Of a stretch of 8,964 bases of DNA, positions 1-4,530 are shown in pieces. Each line of letters starts with the position of its first letter. Within the stretch, counting starts at the first letter, position 1. The DNA comes from Chryseobacterium sp. UBA6632 (GTDB lineage: Bacteria; Bacteroidota; Bacteroidia; Flavobacteriales; Weeksellaceae). The stretch covers positions 1 through 8,964 of the forward strand of contig DKLU01000028.1 of the NCBI GenBank assembly GCA_002455915.1, read 5' to 3'. Position numbers and translations under genes: made by a program. Under the pieces are notes generated by a model. The model was not told where the DNA came from. It made no database searches and was given only the letters and a program-made list of their open reading frames with translations.

Positions 1-369
1 GGCTTCAAACGGTCCTAAATAATGTTTTAAACCCGTAACCAAAGCCACATGCTGTATTGATTTTTTAGGAGATAGAAAATTTAATAAATTTCTCACCAAC
101 GCACTGTTTATGCGAATATTTTCCTCTTCTGTATCGTTTCGCATCCAAGTGGTGAAATAAACATGAGTGGGAGCGATATTTTCCAACGCTTTTTCCAGGC
201 TTTCAATAGTCAGAAGATCTACCTGTACGGGAATCAATCCTTTTATAAAATCATTAGGATTTCTTGACAATCCGTAAGTTGTCCAGCCTTGGGCAATAAG
301 CTCTTGTGCAAGATTGCTGCCTGTAATTCCTGTAGCACCTACAACCAGTGCAATATTTTTGTTTTCCAT
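1..369 (-). CDS. PRISE-like NAD(P)-dependent short-chain reductase, 3'-truncated by window edge
   Basis: Only the first 123 codons are present; the gene continues past base 1. The start is the ATG at 369-367. Seen: a glycine-rich nucleotide-binding motif GATGITG at about residues 11-17 after a short beta strand, then THVYFTTWM near residue 70 and HVALVTGLKHYLGPFE at the end of the visible part. Family knowledge: this combination (Rossmann GxxGxxG, a 'V(F/Y)xTTW' strand, and a TGxKHYxGP motif that carries the catalytic Lys) is typical of the PRISE group of short-chain dehydrogenases (progesterone 5-beta-reductase / iridoid synthase-like), which reduce activated C=C bonds of enones with NADPH. 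The partner catalytic Tyr, about 30 residues further on, lies outside the window. A bacterial member probably acts on a reactive enone or aldehyde in the cytoplasm; the substrate is unknown. It lies 88 bp downstream of a Crp/Fnr regulator on the same strand, with an FNR-type palindrome between them. Confidence 0.88.
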   Translation of the reverse strand, partial: MENKNIALVVGATGITGSNLAQELIAQGWTTYGLSRNPNDFIKGLIPVQVDLLTIESLEKALENIAPTHVYFTTWMRNDTEEENIRINSALVRNLLNFLSPKKSIQHVALVTGLKHYLGPFEA

Positions 370-410
370 AATTCTAAAATTATGTTACAATATTATGGAG
401 CACTAAGATT

Positions 411-452
411 AAAAAAATTGACATGGATCAGCGATTTTTATTGATCCAGATC
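411..452 (-). terminator. Possible intrinsic terminator after the Crp/Fnr gene
   Basis: Read on the minus strand, a hairpin begins 5 nt after the regulator's stop codon. A perfect 7-bp stem (TGGATCA / TGATCCA; plus-strand 442-448 and 424-430) closes an 11-nt loop. Three further pairs, including a G-T wobble, extend it beyond one mismatch. Seven T residues follow (411-417). The stem is modest in G+C, so termination strength is uncertain. The 5' arm overlaps the FNR-type palindrome at 441-454, so the same bases could serve as terminator, operator or both. Confidence 0.45.
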
Positions 453-454
453 AA
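441..454. promoter_or_regulatory. FNR-type palindrome TTGAT-N4-ATCAA
   Basis: The 14 bases TTGATCCAGATCAA match the classical FNR/Crp-superfamily consensus TTGAT-N4-ATCAA in all ten fixed positions. The site lies between the Crp/Fnr-family gene (stop at 458) and the SDR start at 369, centred about 78 bp upstream of the ATG. The regulator's recognition helix contains ETVSR, the same E-x-x-S-R arrangement with which FNR contacts TTGAT. A weak Bacteroidota-like -7 element (TAATATTG, plus-strand 388-395, minus orientation) would place the palindrome roughly 60-65 bp upstream of a start site, but no matching -33 element is visible. The sequence match is certain; operator function is inferred and competes with the overlapping terminator hairpin. 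Confidence 0.5.
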
Positions 455-457
455 GTG

Positions 458-1036
458 TTATTTAACGGAAATCTTCTTACGGATTCTGCTTACCGTCTCC
501 GGAGCCAAACCGAGATAGGAAGCAATAAGATTGTGAGGAACTCTCTGAATAATATCTGGATTTTTCTGTGCAAACTGTGTATATTTTTCTTCTGCGGTAA
601 ATGAGTTGAACACCATGAGGCGGTAATCTTTGATCACCAGACTGTTTTGGTATAAAATTCTAAAATAACGATCCATAATAGGAATTTTTACCATCAAATT
701 TTCATATTGTTCACGGGTAATCGTCAACAATTCTGTTTCTTCTATGGCATCAATATTTAAGAGAGCTTTTTCCTGATTGATAAAACTGTTAAAATCCGAA
801 ATCCACCAACCTTCAAAAGCGAACATGCTGATGTGTTCGCTTCCTTTTTCATCCAGCATATAGGATTTAAGCAACCCTTTACTTACGAAAGAAAGATTTT
901 TGCAAACGTCTCCTTCCTGAAGCAGATATTGTTTTTTACGGAGTTTTTTATAGGTGAAAAACTGCTGGAGTTCACTTTTATCCTTTTCAGTTAAATCAAC
1001 CTTATCTTCAATATGCGAAAGCAAAACATCAAACAT
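458..1036 (-). CDS. Crp/Fnr-family transcriptional regulator
   Basis: A 192-residue protein with the Crp/Fnr layout. A cyclic-nucleotide-binding-like beta-roll spans about residues 20-115 (LLQEGDVCKNLSFVSKG resembles the early strands), then a long connecting helix near 120-145, and a short C-terminal helix-turn-helix at about 168-190 (HNLIASYLGLAPETVSRIRK). The recognition helix has ETVSR at 180-184, which in FNR-type proteins reads TTGAT half-sites. There is no N-terminal cysteine cluster and only one Cys (45), so it should not hold an FNR-like 4Fe-4S oxygen sensor. The beta-roll also lacks an obvious canonical cAMP-binding phosphate cassette. Short members of this type are very common in Bacteroidota, usually with unknown effectors. 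It ends soon after the recognition helix with little wing. The ATG at 1036 gives a full-length N terminus. It follows the PPC-fragment gene by 45 bp and may have its own promoter there. Confidence 0.92.
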   Translation of the reverse strand: MFDVLLSHIEDKVDLTEKDKSELQQFFTYKKLRKKQYLLQEGDVCKNLSFVSKGLLKSYMLDEKGSEHISMFAFEGWWISDFNSFINQEKALLNIDAIEETELLTITREQYENLMVKIPIMDRYFRILYQNSLVIKDYRLMVFNSFTAEEKYTQFAQKNPDIIQRVPHNLIASYLGLAPETVSRIRKKISVK

Positions 1037-1064
1037 CAGAAAAATATTTTATGAATTTAAAATA

Positions 1065-1096
1065 CAAATATGCTTAAAATATTATTGTTTTTCAAA
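1065..1096 (-). promoter_or_regulatory. Candidate Bacteroidota-type promoter for the Crp/Fnr gene
   Basis: On the minus strand TTTG (plus 1093-1096) is followed after 20 nt by CATATTTG (plus 1065-1072), which matches the Bacteroidota -7 consensus TAnnTTTG in five of its six fixed positions. The spacing fits the usual 19-21 nt. Initiation a few bases further on would leave a leader of roughly 20 nt before the ATG at 1036. The -33 part lies inside the 3' end of the preceding gene. The region is A/T-rich, so a chance match is possible. Confidence 0.33.
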
Positions 1097-1309
1097 ATCA
1101 TAAAAATTCAGACCAATATCTTCATTTTTTACTTTGATCAGTTTGGTGTTTAATGGATAGAAAATAAATTCGGCCGCACCGCGTATTTTGGCATCCAATA
1201 AATGCCCCGCCAGAGCCGTATAATCTTGCCTTCCTAACGTAATATGTAAATGAAGCATCGGTTTACCTTCCACTTCAGATACATTTCCTGTAATATTAGA
1301 AATTTCCAT
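1082..1309 (-). CDS. Half-length PPC/DUF296 domain protein, N-terminal half absent
   Basis: The 75-residue product carries the C-terminal half of the PPC (plant-and-prokaryote-conserved, DUF296) domain: TGNVSEVEGKPMLHLHITLGRQ at about residues 7-28, then AGHLLDAKIRGAAEFIFYPL at 34-53. These correspond to the family core G-N-(I/V)-S...dGkp..H.H..lg and GGHLl-A. Family members are usually 130-145 residues with an N-terminal beta-alpha-beta half, and bacterial ones form trimers. Here that half is missing. Reading the same frame upstream of the ATG at 1309 gives no PPC-like sequence and reaches a stop at 1376-1378, inside the monooxygenase gene. The gene is therefore either a deletion remnant with an intact second half or a minimal version that pairs with a partner. 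Start and stop are clean. It sits 16 bp after the monooxygenase gene, probably in one transcript. Family assignment is strong; functional status is open. Confidence 0.75.
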   Translation of the reverse strand: MEISNITGNVSEVEGKPMLHLHITLGRQDYTALAGHLLDAKIRGAAEFIFYPLNTKLIKVKNEDIGLNFYDFEKQ

Positions 1310-1325
1310 TTGTTCATTAAATGTT

Positions 1326-1592
1326 TTATACTTCCATCGGGCTTTCCAATAGATCTTCAGATTTACTTTTCCAATCTAAAAAGTGAGGAGTGGCAAGATG
1401 TGCATCCAGATGGGCATTACTTTTCCAAATTTCCGTGAAAAAGAATAGTTCCGGGTTAGCATTATCCTGCAAAAGATCATATTGAACACAGCCATCTTCT
1501 TTACGGGTGGGATCTACCAAAGCAGTTAGGACTTTTTTAGTTTCTTCAATTTTATCTTGTTTTGCGATACTTTTCGCGATTACGTGTAACAT
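1326..1592 (-). CDS. Putative quinol monooxygenase (ABM/YgiN-like)
   Basis: An 88-residue single-domain protein of the antibiotic-biosynthesis-monooxygenase (ABM) fold, a dimeric ferredoxin-like alpha/beta barrel. Visible family features are the opening strand MLHVIAKSIAK, the KEDGCVQYDLLQD segment near residues 31-43 (family E-x-G-C-xx-Y), FFFTEIWKSNAHLDAHLATPHF at about 50-71 (family F...E.W.s..A...H..s.HF), and a final LLESPMEV. Cofactor-free ABM proteins oxidise quinols or related aromatics; YgiN-type members act on menadiol. It ends right after the 'P-x-E-V' strand, a few residues earlier than typical relatives, and the next gene lacks its N-terminal half, so the junction may be a deletion scar. 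The start at 1592 lies 2 bp after the stop of the dehydrogenase gene, implying co-transcription and perhaps translational coupling. Confidence 0.88.
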   Translation of the reverse strand: MLHVIAKSIAKQDKIEETKKVLTALVDPTRKEDGCVQYDLLQDNANPELFFFTEIWKSNAHLDAHLATPHFLDWKSKSEDLLESPMEV

Positions 1593-1594
1593 TT

Positions 1595-2440
1595 TTATTT
1601 GTTCAAATAATTAATAATTCCGATAACATCGTCTTTTCCAAACCCTTCATTGTGAGCCGACTGATAAGTTTCAATTAACGTTTTAGATAAAGGAAAATCT
1701 GCACCCGCATTTTTTGCCAGCAGGATATCTTTTAGCATAAGATCTAAGGCAAATGCAGGCTCATAATTATTTTCCGTTAAAAGTGGTGTTTTTACTTTTG
1801 TGGCACCGCTTCCGCTGGCACTTTCGTTAATAATATCAAGCATATCCTGACGATCAATACCTAATTTATCCGAGAATAAAATGGTTTCTGCCAACCCCTG
1901 ATAAATAGTGGAAAGAAAATAATTGACCGATAATTTTGCGGCAATTCCTTTTCCGTTTTCACCTAAATGTTTGATGTTTTTTCCTAGTTTTTGCAGAAAA
2001 GGTTCAGCACGCTGAACATCTTTTTCTTCACCACCAACCATGATAATCAACATACCTTCTGCAGCGGGTTTTGTACTTCCGGCAACGGGCGCATCGATGA
2101 ATGAGCCTTCTTTTATTTTTACGGCTGATGAAATTTCATTGCTTTTTTCAGGAGAAATCGTACTCATGTCGATGAATAGTTTCCCTGTGATATTTTGAGC
2201 TAAAACTTCTTCATATACGGCTTTTACTGCTGCATCGTTTGTCAGCATCGTGAAAATGATGTCATTATTGGTGACAAGCTCCGAAACTGTTTTGTAAACC
2301 GTAGATTTTTCTTGAAATTCTTCAGCTTTTTCAATCGTTCTATTGTAAACGGATAATTGAAATCCGGCTTTTTCTAAATTTTTTGCCATCGGATGTCCCA
2401 TATTGCCGAGACCGATGAATCCTATTTTTTCTGTACTCAT
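1595..2440 (-). CDS. NAD(P)-dependent beta-hydroxyacid dehydrogenase (3-hydroxyisobutyrate dehydrogenase family)
   Basis: A 281-residue, full-length member of the beta-hydroxyacid dehydrogenase family. An N-terminal Rossmann domain has GFIGLGNMG at residues 7-15. NRT at 33-35 follows the second strand, a pattern that usually favours NADP(H). The substrate-binding motif DAPVAGSTKPAAEG is at about 117-129, and GKGIAAKLSVNY at 163-174 supplies the family's catalytic Lys169 and Asn173. The all-helical C-terminal domain includes the conserved FALDLMLKD at about 230-238. Relatives reduce or oxidise small 3- or 4-hydroxyacids or semialdehydes; the GSTKP/NRT combination is closer to glyoxylate/succinic-semialdehyde reductase-like members than to classical valine-pathway enzymes, but the substrate is not determined. 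It is the first gene of a probable operon with the ABM and PPC-fragment genes. No convincing promoter was found in the repeat-rich region upstream. Confidence 0.92.
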   Translation of the reverse strand: MSTEKIGFIGLGNMGHPMAKNLEKAGFQLSVYNRTIEKAEEFQEKSTVYKTVSELVTNNDIIFTMLTNDAAVKAVYEEVLAQNITGKLFIDMSTISPEKSNEISSAVKIKEGSFIDAPVAGSTKPAAEGMLIIMVGGEEKDVQRAEPFLQKLGKNIKHLGENGKGIAAKLSVNYFLSTIYQGLAETILFSDKLGIDRQDMLDIINESASGSGATKVKTPLLTENNYEPAFALDLMLKDILLAKNAGADFPLSKTLIETYQSAHNEGFGKDDVIGIINYLNK

Positions 2441-2649
2441 TGTTTTCTATTTAATTCATTAAGAATGCTTACGTCTATTGGAAAAACACAAAGGCGCAAG
2501 GTTAATCTGCATTTTATGACACAAAGGGAAAATTAAAGATTTTCTTTTACAATGTTGATGATCTATTTTATCATTGATAAAATCCTTGTGCCTTAAAACG
2601 TATTAACCACAAAAAAGACAAATATTTTGCCTCTTTTGCGGTTAGAGAA
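2441..2649. repeat. Hairpin-rich repetitive intergenic sequence
   Basis: This non-coding stretch between two minus-strand units holds three inverted pairs. AAGGCGCAAGG (2491-2501) pairs with CCTTGTGCCTT (2584-2594) with one wobble. ATTTTATC / GATAAAAT (2565-2572 and 2576-2583) is a perfect 8-bp stem on a 3-nt loop. TAACCACAAAAAAGA (2604-2618) pairs with TCTTTTGCGGTTA (2632-2644) with one wobble and a 2-nt bulge. The last hairpin starts about 6 nt after the stop of the aldo/keto reductase gene and may cap that transcript, although no T-tract follows. Phrases such as 'cacaaaggcgcaagg' and 'ttaaccacaaaa..gac' resemble dispersed repeats I recall from flavobacterial genomes; that similarity is from memory. 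Confidence 0.5.
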
Positions 2650-3702
2650 TTATTTAAAATGACTGTAAAAATCCGGCGTTGGGTTCAGGTTTTTGTTCTG
2701 CCACTGATGCCAATACGGATAAATAGGAGATATTTTACTTGCTTTATCAAGTTTTTCAACCTGTTCACGCGTAAGATTCCAACCGACTGATTCCAGATTT
2801 TGCTTTAATTGTTCTTCATTTCTGGCTCCGATGATGATACTGGAAACGGTAGGACGCTGCAACAACCAGTTGAGAGCAACCTGAGCTACATTTTTCCCCA
2901 CTTCAGCAGCAATTTCTTCTAATGCATCAATCGTGTTATAAAAAATTTCTTGCTGAACTACAGTTTCGGGAACCGGACTTCCTCCCTGAGCAATTCTGCC
3001 TGCCTGAGGCACCGGTTTATTTCTGCCGTATTTTCCACTCAAACGTCCTGAGGAAAGGGGAGACCAGACAATAGCTCCAACATTTTGATCCAGCCCCAGA
3101 GGCATCAGTTCCCATTCATATTCGCGGTTGGCCAGCGAATAATACACCTGATGCGCAATGTATTTGCTCCAACCATACTTTTCTGAAACTCCGATGGATT
3201 TCATCAAATGCCAACCTGAGAAATTGGATGCCGCAATATAGCGCACCTTTCCACTTGTTACCAAGTCATCCAATACCTTCAATGTTTCTTCAACAGGTGT
3301 ATTTCCGTCAAAACCGTGCATGTGATAAATGTCGATATAATCTGTCCCCAAACGTTTCAGGCTTCCTTCAACCTGCTTCAGAATATGAAGACGGGAAGAG
3401 CCTTGGTTATTTGGGTTTTCACCAAAAGTGAAGGTTGATTTTGTTGATAATAGCAGTTGATCTCTGGAAATTCCTTGGATGGCTTTTCCTAAGACTTCTT
3501 CCGATTTGCCATCCGAATAAATATCAGCCGTATCAAACAGATTCACGCCAGCATCCATGCAGATATTGACTAATTTTTTAGCTTCGTCGACCTGTGTATT
3601 TCCCCAGGCTTTAAAAAAATCGCCTTCACCACCGAAAGTGGCAGTTCCAAAGCTTAAAACAGGAACTTTTAATCCTGATTTTCCTAAAAATCTATATTCC
3701 AT
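2650..3702 (-). CDS. Aldo/keto reductase, 350 residues
   Basis: A full-length TIM-barrel NADPH-dependent oxidoreductase of the aldo/keto reductase superfamily, probably cytoplasmic. The N-terminal hairpin MEYRFLGKSGLKVPVLSFGT leads into the barrel. The catalytic tetrad is intact: Asp57 and Tyr62 in FDTADIYSDGKSEE, Lys88 in LLLSTKS, and His129 in DIYHMHGFD. The cofactor-binding end is SSIIIGARNEEQLKQNL near residue 310, followed by a C-terminal tail (PYWHQWQNKNLNP) typical of longer bacterial AKRs. SPLSSGRLSGKYG at about 215-227 matches the 'SPL..G.L.GKY' strand of AKRs related to YajO, Tas and the Kv-beta subunit. Such enzymes reduce aldehydes or ketones of broad range, so the substrate is unknown. 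The gene stands alone: 142 bp of repeat-containing DNA lies upstream and 209 bp downstream. It is clearly diverged from the AKR at 4531-5517 and is not a recent duplicate. Confidence 0.94.
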   Translation of the reverse strand: MEYRFLGKSGLKVPVLSFGTATFGGEGDFFKAWGNTQVDEAKKLVNICMDAGVNLFDTADIYSDGKSEEVLGKAIQGISRDQLLLSTKSTFTFGENPNNQGSSRLHILKQVEGSLKRLGTDYIDIYHMHGFDGNTPVEETLKVLDDLVTSGKVRYIAASNFSGWHLMKSIGVSEKYGWSKYIAHQVYYSLANREYEWELMPLGLDQNVGAIVWSPLSSGRLSGKYGRNKPVPQAGRIAQGGSPVPETVVQQEIFYNTIDALEEIAAEVGKNVAQVALNWLLQRPTVSSIIIGARNEEQLKQNLESVGWNLTREQVEKLDKASKISPIYPYWHQWQNKNLNPTPDFYSHFK

Positions 3703-3722
3703 TGTTAATTTTCTGAATTGAT

Positions 3723-3811
3723 TATACCTATTTTCAATTTTACTGAAATCATAAAAATATTTCTCTCGCAGATCTTTCAGATTCAGCAGATTTTAACATA
3801 CTATACCTATT
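3723..3811. repeat. 10-bp direct repeat TATACCTATT flanking a 69-bp insert-like segment
   Basis: TATACCTATT occurs exactly at 3723-3732 and 3802-3811. Between the copies lies A/T-rich DNA with the CAGAT-rich repeat. On the minus strand both copies read AATAGGTATA followed by A-T or G-T, and they lie about 20-30 and 100-110 bp upstream of the aldo/keto reductase start. They could be a target-site duplication around a small inserted element, paired regulator sites, or duplicated promoter-like TATAAT motifs. The repeat itself is certain; its origin is not. Confidence 0.5.
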
Positions 3812-3835
3812 AAATCAGCAAAATTTGCTCGAGAG
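3763..3835. repeat. Imperfect CAGAT-type intergenic repeat with inverted ends
   Basis: The segment is bounded by inverted CTCTCG (3763-3768) and CGAGAG (3830-3835). Inside is a short run of related units (GCAGATC, TTCAGATT, CAGCAGATT; 3769-3792), and near the right end a perfect 13-nt palindrome AGCAAAATTTGCT (3817-3829). This 'ctctcgcagat..agcagat' style is one I recall as scattered through Chryseobacterium-like genomes. Read on the minus strand, the CTCTCG/CGAGAG pair lies just after the DUF3861 gene and is followed by AAATATTTTTATG, so it might also help end that transcript. Confidence 0.45.
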
Positions 3836-3844
3836 TTTTACAAT

Positions 3845-4135
3845 TTATTGGCTCTTTAGTTTTTTCATGAATTCCATAATTGCTGGTCTTAATTCTTCAA
3901 ACAGAGGATGTTGTTTATTTTTAATCATGACTTCGGTGAAAAGTTTTAATCCTAATGCAAACTCTTGTGCTGTTTGTTCATTGTCAAATAAATTTTTTGA
4001 TTGTATAACATCGAAAATATGAAATAGATTATCATGATTATCGAAATCAAAAGTCAGAGTTTTTTCACCTTCCGAACCATCTTTTAAGGTTAATTCTTTA
4101 AGGGTAAGTTGATAGGTGTTGTTTCTTTTTTCCAT
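3845..4135 (-). CDS. DUF3861 domain-containing protein
   Basis: A 96-residue acidic cytoplasmic protein with no signal peptide or membrane segment. It matches the DUF3861 pattern over its length: a beta-rich start (YQLTLKELTLKDG), FDFDNHDNLFHIFDVIQSKNLFD at about residues 29-51 (family F...NHDDLF.I), and FALGLKLFTEVMIKNKQHPLFEELRPAIMEFMKKLK at 59-94, which carries the conserved GLKLF-x-EVM and HPLF motifs. The length is normal for the family, whose biochemical function is unknown. The ATG at 4135 is the only sensible start. It appears to be a single-gene unit, with repeat-rich intergenic DNA on both sides and no recognisable promoter. Confidence 0.85.
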   Translation of the reverse strand: MEKRNNTYQLTLKELTLKDGSEGEKTLTFDFDNHDNLFHIFDVIQSKNLFDNEQTAQEFALGLKLFTEVMIKNKQHPLFEELRPAIMEFMKKLKSQ

Positions 4136-4170
4136 TGTTTATAATGAATTTTTGTAAGCTTATTGACTCT

Positions 4171-4255
4171 TTTTAAGGAGCTTTTTCCCGCTTTCCACTG
4201 TATCTTTTGCTCCGTTTTACTACGCAAAAGGATGCCGTTGCAATCGGGGCTAGGA
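4171..4255. repeat. REP-like dispersed element with nested hairpin
   Basis: Phrases such as 'aaggagctttttcccgctttcc' at the start and 'ggatgccgttgcaatcggggc' at the end match a hairpin element that I recall as frequent after genes in Flavobacteriia. Seen directly: an inner perfect stem CTTTTGC / GCAAAAG (4204-4210 and 4224-4230) with a 13-nt loop, which extends by ATC/GAT with a bulge, and an outer CCCG / CGGG pair (4187-4190 and 4245-4248). There is no coding potential. It begins about 35 bp upstream of the DUF3861 start. Confidence 0.55.
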
Positions 4256-4268
4256 AATTTGTCCTTAG

Positions 4269-4350
4269 TTTAAAGTTTGTCATGCTGAAAGTATCTCAAC
4301 ATTATACGTTTAGAATTGCTTAGATTCTTACAGCGTCGCAAACTTTGAAA
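4269..4350. repeat. Small MITE-like repeat with terminal inverted repeats
   Basis: The left end TTTAAAGTTTG (4269-4279) and right end CAAACTTTGAAA (4339-4350) are inverted copies with one base of length difference; the inner 8 bases match perfectly. The interior ('catgctgaaagtatctcaac' and 'gcttagattcttacagcgtcg') resembles a dispersed Chryseobacterium-type intergenic repeat I recall, in which both ends read into 'ATGACAAACTTTG'. Here the right end lacks the expected 'atga' bases, suggesting a decayed copy. Confidence 0.45.
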
Positions 4351-4390
4351 TATAAGAGCCTGTTTAAATTTAGGTCAAAAAATATCTGAG

Positions 4391-4412
4391 ATTTCGACAA
4401 GCTCACTCTGAC
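4391..4412 (-). repeat. Palindromic GTCAG..GCTTGTCGAA unit, inverted copy
   Basis: Read on the minus strand this is GTCAGAGTGAGCTTGTCGAAA. It matches the unit at 4444-4464 in 16 of 21 positions, in opposite orientation, 31 bp away. The 'TTCGACAAGCTCA..CTGACA' form is a very common extragenic repeat in Bacteroidota, as far as I recall. The two opposed copies could pair into a larger hairpin in RNA read from either strand. Confidence 0.5.
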
Positions 4413-4443
4413 ATCGGCAAATCAAACATTTAGTATTAGGTTT

Positions 4444-4464
4444 GTCAGGCTGAGCCTGCCGAAG
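4444..4464 (+). repeat. Palindromic GTCAGGCTGAGCCTG unit, direct copy
   Basis: This unit contains the perfect palindrome CAGGCT-G-AGCCTG (4446-4458), followed by CCGAAG. It is the partner of the inverted unit at 4391-4412. It sits about 65 bp beyond the 3' end of the aldo/keto reductase at 4531, the last gene of the right-hand operon. As a hairpin it could protect or end that transcript, but no T-tract follows. From 4465 to 4530 the DNA is plain A/T-rich sequence with no feature I can name. Confidence 0.5.
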
Positions 4465-4530
4465 ACTATAGTTGTTACTTTTTGAAAATCAATATAATAA
4501 AAGTATTAGAAAGAATTTTAAATAGATTTG

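Noticed and set aside
458..1036. True oxygen-sensing FNR
   Set aside because: The N-terminal cysteine ligands for a 4Fe-4S cluster are absent; only one Cys occurs in the protein.
3763..3835. CRISPR-like array in the CAGAT-rich repeat
   Set aside because: The units are only 7-9 bases, imperfect and without spacers of uniform length; there are no cas genes.
4136..4530. Insertion sequence remnant
   Set aside because: No transposase-like reading frame is present in any frame. The pieces look like short non-autonomous repeats.
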